Source: CAWBBA01 sp963729795 (lineage in GTDB: Bacteria; Desulfobacterota; Desulfomonilia; Desulfomonilales; Desulfomonilaceae). Taken from it: 64,000 bases of DNA. Shown here piece by piece: positions 51,817 through 60,545 of this stretch (position 1 is the first letter of the stretch; every line of letters starts with the position of its first letter). A program made the translations under genes and the position numbers. The stretch is taken from contig CAVSPC010000012.1 of NCBI GenBank assembly GCA_963729795.1, positions 81,410 to 145,409 on the forward strand, in the 5' to 3' direction. The notes beneath the pieces are model-generated. The model did not search any database and was not told the origin of the DNA. It saw nothing but the letters and a program-made list of their open reading frames with translations.

Positions 51817-52629
51817 TCATTCGGCGTCGCCGAGGTCACCCCCCTTATCTTCTTCGATGGCCTCGGGGGCGAGCCAGTCGCTGTCTGGGCGACAAACTAA
51901 CCTGGCACTCTTGTAAGCCCAATCCATTTTGAGTATGGTGTTTGCCAAGTATCCCGTATCCATCTTCTGTACGGACAAAGCCACGTCCACGCGATCGTCT
52001 TTCACGAGGCATAAGGGAAGCAAGAACTCGAGACGCTTGAAGCTAGGAAAGTAATGAGGTATCGCGGTTTTATAGTTCCAGCGCACCCTCTTCTTCGCCA
52101 CTTCAATCGCCTGGTCAAGGTGCATGGTGAGGATGGGCATCGCCGTGAGTTCCTCCATGCCCTGAACCTGTCTCAACAGGTCCTCCGGAAGGCGATCTCG
52201 GTTCTGTGTCAGTATGTGGGCGTAGTCTGGGTGCAGGGGAGCGTCCGGGTCGTATAAAAGCTCGGCAGTTGAGTCGAAATACCGGGCGGGTCCTGGCAAC
52301 GGGTTGAAGTGGCTAGCCAGAAGCTTTCCATGGTCTTCTCCAGGTATGCAGAAGGCTCGGAATTTCCAAAGCTGCGGGCCAGCGGTGTTTGCCTCAAACA
52401 AGGCGTAGATAGATTTGTACTTCCTGTCAATGAGACCGGTGTTGAAAGCGGCTAGTGGGGGCGACAAGTCGGACCTTAGGCGGATCTTCTTCTGATTATC
52501 CGGGAGTTCTCGATCCTCGTCGCACAGTCTGGCGAACGTGAAATGAAGAAAACTGTAAAGAACGGGAGACTCTTTAGCACTAGCGCTACTCCGGTAGTCC
52601 CAATTTTCGTCCAGGGATGCGACCCTCAC
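51817..52629 (-). CDS. DUF3825 domain segment of a cold-shock/DUF3825 protein
   Basis: This 270-residue frame carries the DUF3825 domain: LYSFLHFTFARLCDE, LAAFNTGLIDRKYKSIYALFE, FDSTAELLYDPDAPL, TAIPHYFPSFKRLEFLLPLCLV and a final SARLVCRPDSDWL. The domain is of unknown biochemical function and often occurs with RNA-binding modules. The frame's first codons (RVASLDENWDY) join the segment at 52586-52921 if one base near 52620 is removed, so the apparent start is not the real one. The C-terminal DUF3825 part is complete; there is no further gene between it and repeat copy 4. Confidence 0.8.
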   Translation of the reverse strand: MRVASLDENWDYRSSASAKESPVLYSFLHFTFARLCDEDRELPDNQKKIRLRSDLSPPLAAFNTGLIDRKYKSIYALFEANTAGPQLWKFRAFCIPGEDHGKLLASHFNPLPGPARYFDSTAELLYDPDAPLHPDYAHILTQNRDRLPEDLLRQVQGMEELTAMPILTMHLDQAIEVAKKRVRWNYKTAIPHYFPSFKRLEFLLPLCLVKDDRVDVALSVQKMDTGYLANTILKMDWAYKSARLVCRPDSDWLAPEAIEEDKGGDLGDAE

Positions 52630-52921
52630 CGCGGCGAATCATGTCCTCTTCCACCCCAAGGTAAGCGAACCTCTGGAGGGGATAACGAGTGTCGAGTTCG
52701 ACGTCTACGGCTCTAGGACCATTGTTCGTTTGCGCCATGGTGAAACGAGCGGCGTGCCATGGACGGGGTTTTGGTCGCCCTCTCACTAGTCCATCTCTAA
52801 TATCTCTGGCCGAAAAGGGGAGACGACTGCCATCGTCTTCGGGCGCTATCAGACCTTCTGATTTCCAGACCCCGGTTCCACCTCCATTCGAGTACATCCC
52901 CTGTGCGGATTTTAGCCTCAA
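52586..52921 (-). CDS. middle segment of the cold-shock/DUF3825 protein
   Basis: Frame reading GVWKSEGLIAPEDDGSRLPF, then YPLQRFAYLGVEEDMIRRGE, overlapping both neighbouring segments at its ends. It has no start signal of its own and links the cold-shock N-terminus to DUF3825 after two single-base frameshifts (about 52860-52900 and 52620). The linker has no recognised domain. Its own last residues (GRIPGRKLGLPE) are in the wrong frame. Confidence 0.5.
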   Translation of the reverse strand: MRLKSAQGMYSNGGGTGVWKSEGLIAPEDDGSRLPFSARDIRDGLVRGRPKPRPWHAARFTMAQTNNGPRAVDVELDTRYPLQRFAYLGVEEDMIRRGEGRIPGRKLGLPE

Positions 52922-53231
52922 CTCTGCTCACGTTGACCGCTTCGTGTTCATGCTCTGGGGAAGAACACTCTGCAATGTCGAACCGTACCCTTTCCCCTTC
53001 GTACGGTGCTGAGCAAACCAGACTGCTCTTGTACACGAAAACATCCCCGCCACTATCTCGTTCGATGAATCCCCAACCATCATCAAATCGGTAGAATTTG
53101 ACGGTTCCTTCGAGATCTGACTCAAGAATTCGCCCCATATCCCTCCCCTTTCCCTGGTCTAACGTCGTGGACAAGACATCAGCAACACGCGTTATTTCTC
53201 CTTCGGCCCCTTTAGGAATCGAGGGACGCAT
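52797..53231 (-). CDS. cold-shock-domain N-terminus of the DUF3825 protein
   Basis: Starts MRPSIPKGAEGEITRVADVL. Residues about 42-108 form a CspA-like domain: GTVKFYRFDDGWGFIERDSGG and DVFVYKSSL are the RNP1/RNP2 nucleic-acid-binding motifs. After VEAKIRTGDVLE the frame turns to nonsense (RRSDSARRRWQSS) while the next frame continues. It is thus the start of a protein of roughly 470 residues, cold-shock domain followed by DUF3825, presumably RNA-binding. Confidence 0.78.
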   Translation of the reverse strand: MRPSIPKGAEGEITRVADVLSTTLDQGKGRDMGRILESDLEGTVKFYRFDDGWGFIERDSGGDVFVYKSSLVCSAPYEGERVRFDIAECSSPEHEHEAVNVSRVEAKIRTGDVLEWRWNRGLEIRRSDSARRRWQSSPLFGQRY

Positions 53232-53306
53232 ACCGACTCCTCTTCCGTAGCCTAAGATACCATACCCTGCCCCATGTTCATATATGTTGGGGCCCTTTGG
53301 AGCCCT

Positions 53307-53465
53307 TCAAATACCCAAATCAACAACAATAGCTATGCTGGCCCTTTCCAACTCGCTTGTGCTTATGGTGTCCTGTTTTTGCGTTCCAAAGGGGATTGGA
53401 ACCCCTGCAGGCCGAGTGATTTTTCTGAGTTCGGAGATACTCATATCGGAAGGCTTGTCCCCCAT
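53307..53465 (-). CDS. small hypothetical protein (52 aa)
   Basis: MGDKPSDMSISELRKITRPA through STSELERASIAIVVDLGI, with AGG just before the ATG, five bases after the previous gene's stop. Composition and tight spacing suggest a real gene. No family is recognised. It ends 75 bases before the cold-shock gene. Confidence 0.45.
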   Translation of the reverse strand: MGDKPSDMSISELRKITRPAGVPIPFGTQKQDTISTSELERASIAIVVDLGI

Positions 53466-53470
53466 ACCTG

Positions 53471-53698
53471 TTACATCCTATCAAAAGATTCCGTCAGAAC
53501 GCGTTCCGTTTCATGCGGCAGGTCTATGGCAACAAAGTACCTGCCAGGGCATATGTAGTCTTCCTCACTTTCATCAATGATGCACAAATCTCCTTCACGC
53601 TCCACATCTTGATCCGGGACCACGCGATAAATCTTGTAGACCTCCAGAGAAGCGGGATATTCAGAGTTGTCAACGCACACAGCAAATCGTGTTTTCAT
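53471..53698 (-). CDS. small conserved hypothetical protein
   Basis: A 75-residue protein starting MKTRFAVCVDNSEYPASLEV and containing VYRVVPDQDVEREGDLCIIDESEEDYI. I recognise this as a small widespread bacterial family without known function, often with this length. A longer frame begins at a TTG at 53734 next to the TPR gene stop, but the family begins at MKTRF. It lies in the same direction as the TPR gene. Confidence 0.65.
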   Translation of the reverse strand: MKTRFAVCVDNSEYPASLEVYKIYRVVPDQDVEREGDLCIIDESEEDYICPGRYFVAIDLPHETERVLTESFDRM

Positions 53699-53730
53699 TA
53701 TCCTAGTCCAAATAATGTTTGCGTTTTCCG

Positions 53731-54618
53731 TCAACCCTGCCCGCTCCGCGACTTCACAACCTCTTCCCGGATTTCTTGGGCGCGAGTTCGCAGGCTTTTG
53801 GCTTCAGGGGACCTGCCAATTCCGTCGTAAAAGTCCGCTAGATTCTCAAGGCCCGTGGTTACGTAAGGATGACGCAGTCCGTAAGTAGTCTCCACAATGT
53901 TTTGTGCTCTTATGAGGAGAGACTCGGCTTCAGTGTAATTGCCTAGACCGACCATCGTGCGCCCCAGATTGTTCAGAGACGAAGCCACGTGAGGATGATT
54001 CGGGCCGAAGGTTTTCTCGGCTATTTGCAGGGCCCGCCTGTACAGGGGCTCCGCGTCCTGATGCCGTTGCTGCGAATCGTAAAGCCCCGCCAGGTTGTTC
54101 AAGCACGATCCGACTTCAGGATGGTCCGGACCCAAAGACTTCTCCACAATGGCGAGTGCGCGGTCATAGAGAACTTTGGCCGCGGGATACTGCCCCACGG
54201 TCCGGAGCAATACGGCGAGGTTATTAAGAGAAGTAGCAATGTCCGGATGCTCGGGCCCGAGAGATTTTTCCAATATTGTAATCGCTCTTCTGAAAAGAGG
54301 CTCGGCTTCCGCAAACTTGCCCTGCTCGAAATAAGCACCCGCTAAATTGTTCAGAGACATGGCAACGTCGGGATGGTCTTTTCCCAGGGTCTTTTCGCGT
54401 ATCTCGAGCGCCCGCTTCCATAAGGGCTCCGCATCGTCATACTTCACTTGAGCCCTGTACATTTCGGCAAGATTGTTCAAGACTCGCGCTACATGCGGAT
54501 CATCCGGTCCAAAAGTCTTTTCAGTTTCTTCCAAAGCTTTCTTGGCAATTTCCACGGCCTCTGCATATTGGCCGCCTTGGAAGAGACCCACCGCTTTCTT
54601 GTTCAATTCTTCCCACAT
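53731..54618 (-). CDS. tetratricopeptide-repeat (kinesin-light-chain-type) protein
   Basis: A 295-residue protein made almost wholly of 42-residue TPR units of the type ALEIREKTLGKDHPDVAMSLNNLAGAYFEQGKFAEAEPLFRRA (about six tandem copies from residue 25 to 275). Such repeats form a superhelical protein-binding scaffold. No enzymatic domain or signal peptide is present, so a partner is expected. AGGAG lies eight bases before the ATG. It heads a minus-strand series with two small genes and the cold-shock/DUF3825 gene, which may be its functional partners. Confidence 0.88.
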   Translation of the reverse strand: MWEELNKKAVGLFQGGQYAEAVEIAKKALEETEKTFGPDDPHVARVLNNLAEMYRAQVKYDDAEPLWKRALEIREKTLGKDHPDVAMSLNNLAGAYFEQGKFAEAEPLFRRAITILEKSLGPEHPDIATSLNNLAVLLRTVGQYPAAKVLYDRALAIVEKSLGPDHPEVGSCLNNLAGLYDSQQRHQDAEPLYRRALQIAEKTFGPNHPHVASSLNNLGRTMVGLGNYTEAESLLIRAQNIVETTYGLRHPYVTTGLENLADFYDGIGRSPEAKSLRTRAQEIREEVVKSRSGQG

Positions 54619-54764
54619 CTGCTTTGCTCCTATTGCCGGGCATTAATTGGTCGAAGAATTTTCCTTAAGATAAGGTTAATATCCCGGTCCGGGCGACGTC
54701 TTCACATTTTGGTCGCGGGCCTCTTCGTCATGCAAGTTGGTAAAGCTCTCCCTTCATCATTTCG

Positions 54765-56714
54765 TCACTTAATAAGTTCGGGGATATTTTTGTAGAAATC
54801 CAGTGCTTCCGGGTTAGCCAATGCATCCTTGTTGGTGACGGGTTTGCCCTCGATCACGTTCCTTACCGCTAGTTCCACTTTTTTCCCGTTCAACGTGCAC
54901 GGGATGTCCGCTACCGGTAAGATAACCGCGGGGACGTGTCTTGGTGTGGTATTGTCGCGAATGGCTTTCTTGATTCGGTTCTTGAGATCCTCGGTCAACT
55001 CCGTATCTGCAGCAGTCCTTACAAATAGGATTACCCTGACGTCGTTGTCCCATTGCTGCCCTACCACAATACTGTCCGAGATCTCCGGGAAAGATTCGAC
55101 CTGCCGGTAAATTTCAGCAGTGCCTATACGAACACCGGAAGGATTGAGAGTCGCGTCGGAACGCCCATAAATCTTGACGCCTTCGTGCTCGGTGATCTCA
55201 ATGAAGTCACCGTGATGCCATACGTTGGGATATACCTCGAAATACGCGCTCTTGTACTTGGCATTGTCCGGATCTTTCCAGAAATAGATCGGCTGGGACG
55301 GAAATGTCGCAGTACAGACCAGTTCTCCTTGCCGGCCCCTGACCGGCTTCCCTTCGCGGTCGAATGCCTCGACTTTCATCCCCAGGCCGCGGCATTGGAG
55401 TTCGCCCTCATAAACCGGAAGGATCGGGCACCCGAGAGCGAAACAGGAAACTATGTCTGTTCCCCCGGAAATGGAAGCAAGACAAATGTCCTCTTTGATG
55501 TCTCGATAAACGAATCTGAAGCTTTCTTCCGACAGCGGGGACCCCGTAGAGCACATTAGCTTGAGGCTGGAAAGGTCATATTTCTCTCTGGGTTTTAGCT
55601 CGGCCTTTTCCACAGCGGCGATATAGCGGGCACTGGTACCGAAAACGGTCATCTTTTCTTGTTCGGCCAACTCGAAGATCGCGCCGGGATCAGGATAGAA
55701 GGGGGACCCGTCGTAGAGAAGCACTGTGGCACCGGTGCTGAGAGCACTCACCAGCCAATTCCACATCATCCAGCCCAACGTGGTGAAGTAGTAGACCTTA
55801 TCGTCCCTTTTGACGTCACAGTGAAGTACGTGTTCCTTTAAATGCTGAATCAGCGTTCCACCGGCGCCGTGAACCATGCACTTGGGAAGGCCGGTCGTTC
55901 CGGACGAATACATAATGTAGAGCGGATGATCGAATGGGAGCTGCTCGAACTGGATCTCAAGGCCATCTTCCTTGGAAAGAAAATCACCGTAATGAACCGC
56001 CTTCGGAATAGCACCGATATCGGCCCTATCCTGCGTATAGGGAATTACTACCAGTTTCTGGATGCTGGGGATCTCATTGACGATGCCAGCTATTCGATCG
56101 AGGGAACTGTGTGTTTTTCCGTTATAAAAATAGCCATCCGCTGTAAACAGGATTTTGGGCTCTATTTGGCCGAACCTGTCGAGCACCCCCTTGATGCCGA
56201 AGTCAGGGGAGCACGAGGACCAGATGGCCCCAATACTTGCGGTGGCCAGCATGGCTACTATAGGCTGCATCATGTTTGGAACGTATCCCGCCACCCGGTC
56301 TCCCGCAACCACACCGGCTTCCCTGAATGATTTCGCAAGACGCGCCACTTCATCATAGAGCTGGGCATAGGTCATGCGGACGGTTTCCTGTCCCTCTCCT
56401 TTGAAGACCAAAGCGACCCGATCATCCCGAAAGCGCAGGAGGTTCTCAGCGAAATTGAGGCGCGAGCCTATGAACCATTTGGCTCCGATCATTGTGGGAG
56501 AGTCTTCCAAGACCTTCCCGTATGGCTTGGAAGCTATTATGTTGCAAAACTCCCAGACTGCCGCCCAAAAGTCTTGCCTATTTTCGATGGACCAGCCATA
56601 AAGCTGATGATAGCCACGAACGTTCAACGAATGCTTTTTGTTCACGAAGTCAATGAACTTGGTGATGTTGGCGTTCTTTATTCGGTCTTCCGAGGGTTCC
56701 CAAAGAGGGCCCAT
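54765..56714 (-). CDS. acetoacetyl-CoA synthetase
   Basis: A 649-residue ANL-superfamily ligase with the long N-terminal extension of acetoacetyl-CoA synthetases (FIDFVNKKHSLNVRGYHQLYGWS, GSRLNFAENLLR), P-loop YSSGTTGLPKCMVHGAGG, hinge motif YGRSDATLNPSGVRIGTAEIY and catalytic lysine in TLNGKKVELAVRN. It converts acetoacetate, CoA and ATP to acetoacetyl-CoA. Downstream position after an HMG-CoA-lyase-like protein and an enoyl-CoA hydratase fits the end of leucine or isovalerate breakdown, where HMG-CoA is split to acetoacetate and acetyl-CoA. The gene is intact. Confidence 0.93.
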   Translation of the reverse strand: MGPLWEPSEDRIKNANITKFIDFVNKKHSLNVRGYHQLYGWSIENRQDFWAAVWEFCNIIASKPYGKVLEDSPTMIGAKWFIGSRLNFAENLLRFRDDRVALVFKGEGQETVRMTYAQLYDEVARLAKSFREAGVVAGDRVAGYVPNMMQPIVAMLATASIGAIWSSCSPDFGIKGVLDRFGQIEPKILFTADGYFYNGKTHSSLDRIAGIVNEIPSIQKLVVIPYTQDRADIGAIPKAVHYGDFLSKEDGLEIQFEQLPFDHPLYIMYSSGTTGLPKCMVHGAGGTLIQHLKEHVLHCDVKRDDKVYYFTTLGWMMWNWLVSALSTGATVLLYDGSPFYPDPGAIFELAEQEKMTVFGTSARYIAAVEKAELKPREKYDLSSLKLMCSTGSPLSEESFRFVYRDIKEDICLASISGGTDIVSCFALGCPILPVYEGELQCRGLGMKVEAFDREGKPVRGRQGELVCTATFPSQPIYFWKDPDNAKYKSAYFEVYPNVWHHGDFIEITEHEGVKIYGRSDATLNPSGVRIGTAEIYRQVESFPEISDSIVVGQQWDNDVRVILFVRTAADTELTEDLKNRIKKAIRDNTTPRHVPAVILPVADIPCTLNGKKVELAVRNVIEGKPVTNKDALANPEALDFYKNIPELIK

Positions 56715-56770
56715 ACTCGTACCTCCTTGTGCGGTTGTTCAGAGAAATGCGGAGTTGCTTACGTTTTTTC

Positions 56771-56840
56771 CCCTCTTTCATAAAGGGAGGAATTTGTTGT
56801 CTAACTCCTTGAGAATCCCCCTTTATAAAAGGGGGATTTT
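56771..56840. repeat. paired C-tract/G-tract hairpins
   Basis: Two hairpins: CCCTCTTT-CAT-AAAGGGAGG near 56771-56790, and a perfect 11-pair stem AATCCCCCTTT (56814-56824) with its complement (56828-56838) around a 3-base loop, followed by TTTT on the plus strand. It lies between two minus-strand genes, so it is more likely an interspersed repeat, of the same style as 6114-6202, than a terminator. Confidence 0.6.
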
Positions 56841-56901
56841 GACGGCACATGGACCTCAAAAGCGACAAAATTGCCCTAGGTTAGCGCTTATGAGGCACCT
56901 G

Positions 56902-58032
56902 TCAGCCTGCATAACTACTCTTCTCGGGCCAGTCCGCCGGGTATTTCTGACCGGGCTGTTCTCCCAGTTTCTTCTTCAAGTCGGCCAGTCCCTTGCGCTT
57001 GAATTCTTCCCTAGGTTTTTTCGGAATGCGGCGGTTGAGGATCGATTCGGATCTCAGCCTCCGCCCGATGGTTTTTTCCATCATTGTGCCCAAATCCAGC
57101 AGTCTATCCACATCTATGCCGGTATTTATGTCCATCTCGTCCATCATGACTACCATATCCTCGATGCTTTGGAGACCGACCACATTAGGATCGCGATAGT
57201 AGTAGGACCCTGTTCCGGCAACCGGGACACGGTCAAGAAAATTGGCTGGTTGGCCTCCGAGGCCTCCCAGAGTGCCTTCGAAGATCTCAATTCCCGCCAA
57301 CATTGCCGCGAGGCAGTTGGCCGTTCCCCAGCCGCGAGTCACATGAAAATGGGCGATATGAAGCCGCTTGTCTGGGATTTGGTCGAGGACCATTGAGAAG
57401 TATTTGTGAACTTGATCCGGGGGAGCACTTCCGTCGTGGTCGGCATGTTCTATGTCGGCCGCGCCAATTTCAAGCCAGCGCTTGGTAAATTCTACCGCCT
57501 CTTCCAAACGCGTGGGCCCGGAGATGGGCGAGCCCCAAATCGTCGAGACCGTGCCGTTCAGCTTGATCCCTACGTCTTTTGCTTTCTCAATACAACGCTT
57601 GGCCTCAGCCCAGTAATTGGGGAGCGTGGTTCCAGAATTGGCGAAGTGATGCTCTTCATCCGTGGAAACCATCATCAGGATGCGGTCCGGGCCCCATCCC
57701 TCTTTCTTGCCCATGATAGCACGGTCAACAGCCCGTTCCCTGATTGTTATGGCGGTGAGCGTAATGTCGTTCCAGTTGATGCCTGCGCGGGAAAGCTTCT
57801 TCGAGTCTCTGAGTCTTTTGAATAGCTCGTCAGCGTCCTTGAATTGCGGCATCAATAGAGGATTCCCCAGGTTCGTTACTTCAAGGTGCTTTATGCCGCA
57901 CAGTATAAGTTCTTCTAGATAAAACAATTTGGCGTCCGTGGGTATCCAAATCTCTTCATGCTGGAACCCGTCGCGTACCGTGATGTCGTTGATCTGGACC
58001 TTTCTCGGATAGGCCAGTTCTTGGCAGGACAT
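56902..58032 (-). CDS. HMG-CoA lyase-like (DRE-TIM) enzyme
   Basis: A protein of about 376 residues of the HMGL/pyruvate-carboxyltransferase superfamily. INDITVRDGFQHEE has the Arg-Asp metal motif, HLEVTNLGNPLLMPQF the substrate side, and IAHFHVTRGWGTANCLAAMLAG the His-X-His metal ligands. HMG-CoA lyases have a catalytic Cys in a GGCPYA loop near the C-terminus; here the matching segment is GLGGQPANF, without Cys. It may therefore use another mechanism or cleave a related 3-hydroxy-3-methylacyl-CoA. The start at 58032 (MSCQELAYP) has GGAGGAG upstream. It overlaps no gene but follows the enoyl-CoA hydratase by 16 bases. Confidence 0.8.
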   Translation of the reverse strand: MSCQELAYPRKVQINDITVRDGFQHEEIWIPTDAKLFYLEELILCGIKHLEVTNLGNPLLMPQFKDADELFKRLRDSKKLSRAGINWNDITLTAITIRERAVDRAIMGKKEGWGPDRILMMVSTDEEHHFANSGTTLPNYWAEAKRCIEKAKDVGIKLNGTVSTIWGSPISGPTRLEEAVEFTKRWLEIGAADIEHADHDGSAPPDQVHKYFSMVLDQIPDKRLHIAHFHVTRGWGTANCLAAMLAGIEIFEGTLGGLGGQPANFLDRVPVAGTGSYYYRDPNVVGLQSIEDMVVMMDEMDINTGIDVDRLLDLGTMMEKTIGRRLRSESILNRRIPKKPREEFKRKGLADLKKKLGEQPGQKYPADWPEKSSYAG

Positions 58033-58048
58033 GAAAATTCTCCTCCCT

Positions 58049-58840
58049 CTATTCTCCAATGTAAACGGGCTTTCTCTTTTCCCTGAACGCAGTCAGCCCT
58101 TCAGTTCGATCCTTCGTGGGGATGGTCACAGCATAGGCATTGGATTCGATGGCGAGACCGATAGGAAGACTGGCCTCCATTCCCTTGTTGACCGCAAACT
58201 TGGCCTGGGCAAGGGCTACCGGACCGTTGGCCGAGATTTCTCGAGAGATCTCGAAAGCCCTGTCAATGAGGCGTTCCGGCTCGACCACCTCGAGAAAGAG
58301 TCCAATATCAAGTCCTTCCGCAGCGGTAATGCGTCGTGCTCGGAAGATCATCTCTTTGGCGCGAGCCAGGCCCACAACTCTCGGCAGACGCTGGGTGCCG
58401 CCGGCGCCGGGAATTATCGCTAAACTGGTCTCCGTCAATCCGACTACCACATTTGTTGAGGCTAATCTTATGTCGCACGCCAAGGCCAGTTCCACCCCCC
58501 CGCCGAACGCATAGCCGTTGACGGCAGCAATTACGGGCTTGGGCAACTCTTCCACAGCGGTGAACAGGTTCCGAATCGTCTGGATATAAAGGCGGACCTG
58601 GTCGGGTGACATACTTGCCCTCTCCTTAAGATCTGCTCCTGTGCTAAAGGCGTTTTTGCCTCCAGTGGAACCCGTGATTATGACCACCCTCGCCTCCCGG
58701 TCGAACGCGATCTCCGCTATAGTCCGCTCAAAACTGCCGAGAAGCGACATGTCAAAGCAGTTCAGTGCCTGTGGCCGATTGATAGTCAGCAGCACTATCC
58801 CGTCCCGCATTACTTTCAAAAGACTTGCGTCTTTGTCCAT
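58049..58840 (-). CDS. enoyl-CoA hydratase/isomerase (possible methylglutaconyl-CoA hydratase)
   Basis: A 263-residue crotonase: VLLTINRPQALNCF, STGADLKERASM and AAVNGYAFGGGVELALACDIRLAS (oxyanion hole), then GLTETSLAIIPGAGGTQRLPR with the catalytic glutamate loop. Start at 58840 (MDKDASLL) is set by GGAGGAGAGG upstream; the long extension to 58990 is not needed. Its operon neighbours, an HMG-CoA-lyase-like enzyme and acetoacetyl-CoA synthetase, suggest 3-methylglutaconyl-CoA hydratase of leucine catabolism; the sequence does not prove the substrate. Confidence 0.88.
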   Translation of the reverse strand: MDKDASLLKVMRDGIVLLTINRPQALNCFDMSLLGSFERTIAEIAFDREARVVIITGSTGGKNAFSTGADLKERASMSPDQVRLYIQTIRNLFTAVEELPKPVIAAVNGYAFGGGVELALACDIRLASTNVVVGLTETSLAIIPGAGGTQRLPRVVGLARAKEMIFRARRITAAEGLDIGLFLEVVEPERLIDRAFEISREISANGPVALAQAKFAVNKGMEASLPIGLAIESNAYAVTIPTKDRTEGLTAFREKRKPVYIGE

Positions 58841-59744
58841 ACCTTCCTCTCCTCCAAATCCGTTCATGCCTACTACAGATGTCAGAAGTTCGCACCAACC
58901 ATGCCTAGTGAACAGGTATAGCAGTTCTGGAAAATTATCACGGAATGATCTGCGGGCGCCACTGCCGTGCAAGCTGGCAGAGGTACCCAAAACACAACCC
59001 GTATTCGTTAAATTCCAACAAAAAGAAACAGAACTTTTGAGAACCCATATAGATTAGCCCCAAAAAAAACGAACCTTCGCCCGACGAGCGACCGAACCGT
59101 TTTGCAGAGGGATTCTCTGTGCCGCCCCTGAGCCCAGACGCCCGGTTTCAACCCCAAAGATGGCTGTTGGGGGCTTTAAAGTGTGACTGCTGCCGGGTGA
59201 ATGACCATTCATATCATTTTTCGTCTTGACTTTTCAATATGAGTTTATCCATGATTAGCCTGTCTTCAGTCAATCCGGTCCGGCCAATCAAGAGCCCTGA
59301 CACGCATGAGACAAGGAGTGCCTATCAGAGTGTCGCTAAGTTCCCAAGTTCAAGACAGGATGCTTCCCCGCTATGGGGCTGACATGCCGGGGAGTCCGGA
59401 ACGTTCCGTCGAGCTATCAGCTCACGATTTTGACAAGCATATTCGTTCACATAACCAAGCTGCCATTAATTCTCCCGAAATCCTCGCTACGCGTCGCGCC
59501 GTATATTTTGAGCACAGGAAACACATCGAGACAGTCGTCGACGGTTCCGACAGCGGTTCACAGTAAAGCTTGACCTGAGAGGCAGGTTTTGTTAGTTTAA
59601 GCGCCTTATCTCATCGGTTTAGGGAATCTCTGTTAGGTTCCTTAACGAGCGGAATTTTCCTTCACGCCGACCTAACCCATGATTACTGGCCACAAATGCC
59701 CGATGGCTCAGCTTCAGTGGTGTGTTTCGCAAAGGGGATGCTGA
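58841..59744. other. long intergenic region upstream of both the leucine-type and ABC-transporter operons
   Basis: About 900 bases with no convincing gene. Candidate signals are weak: TTGACC-16-TTAGTT (59570-59597, plus strand) as a possible promoter for the ABC operon, a GTTAGGT/ACCTAAC inverted repeat (59632-59638, 59670-59676) which could be an operator, and a CCCCAA...TTGGGG hairpin near 59153-59177. An 86-codon frame at 59306-59566 lacks a ribosome binding site and family signature. Confidence 0.45.
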
Positions 59745-60545
59745 ATGTCGGAAGTCATGCTTGAGGCGAAAAACGTTTTTCTTTCGTTTCACGGGGTTGC
59801 GGCCCTATCAAATGTCAGCTTTGAAGTCAGGAAGGGGGAGATTTTCTCCATTATCGGCCCGAACGGAGCGGGAAAGACCTGCATGATGAACTGTATTAAC
59901 GGGCTTTATCGACCGAAACGCGGCCAGTTGTTTTTCAAGGGAACCGACATAACGCGCTTTTCTCCGCATCGACGTGCAGCTATGGGCTTATCCCGCACGT
60001 TTCAAAAAATAGAGCTATTCGGTGGAATGACGGTCTTGGACAATATTCGGCTCGGCCGCCACATGCACCTGCATTCAGGCATTTGGAATTCATGCATTTA
60101 CTGGGGGAAGACCAGCAGGGAAGAGGTGCAGACTCGGAAATTCATTGAAGAAGAAATTATCGACCTTCTCGAAATCGAGGCAGTACGAGACGAGATTACC
60201 GGCATGCTCCCTTATGGAATGCAAAAGCGGATTGAACTGGCTCGTGCTCTGGCCCTTCAGCCGGAAGTCATTCTGCTGGACGAACCCCTCGCCGGGTTGA
60301 ACCTGGAAGAAGTGGAGGATATGGCTCGCTTCATCATCGATATCAATGAAGATGAGCGCTGGAAAGTCACCTGCGTGCTCGTTGAACATGACATGGGCGT
60401 AGTCATGGACCTTTCAGATCGCGTAATGGCATTGAATTTCGGAGTGAAGATTGCCGACGGGACGCCGTCCGAAGTGCAAGAGAATCCGGAAGTCATCAAA
60501 GCTTACCTGGGTGAGGTGGAGGATTTATATGTCAGCCGCAGGTGA
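59745..60545 (+). CDS. livG: LivG-type ABC transporter ATP-binding protein
   Basis: A 266-residue branched-chain amino-acid-type ATPase. Walker A is IIGPNGAGKTCMMN, the signature region is LPYGMQKRIELARALALQP, Walker B is VILLDEPLAGLNLEEVEDM and the switch histidine is in VLVEHDMGVVMD. The signature reads PYGMQKR where LivG has SYGQQRR, a small variation. The TFQKIELFGGMTVLDNI stretch is typical for LivG. It couples ATP hydrolysis to import with the LivH/LivM permeases downstream. The next gene, an acyl-CoA ligase, overlaps its end, which points to an organic-acid rather than amino-acid substrate. Confidence 0.92.
   Translation: MSEVMLEAKNVFLSFHGVAALSNVSFEVRKGEIFSIIGPNGAGKTCMMNCINGLYRPKRGQLFFKGTDITRFSPHRRAAMGLSRTFQKIELFGGMTVLDNIRLGRHMHLHSGIWNSCIYWGKTSREEVQTRKFIEEEIIDLLEIEAVRDEITGMLPYGMQKRIELARALALQPEVILLDEPLAGLNLEEVEDMARFIIDINEDERWKVTCVLVEHDMGVVMDLSDRVMALNFGVKIADGTPSEVQENPEVIKAYLGEVEDLYVSRR

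Noticed and set aside
44797..53465. Similarity between the small proteins MGDKKPSD (44797-44952) and MGDKPSD (53307-53465)
   Set aside because: The match is confined to the first seven or eight residues and the rest is unrelated, so I treat it as chance.
59306..59566. 86-codon plus-strand frame upstream of livG
   Set aside because: No ribosome binding site, no family resemblance, and it lies in a region rich in small palindromes.
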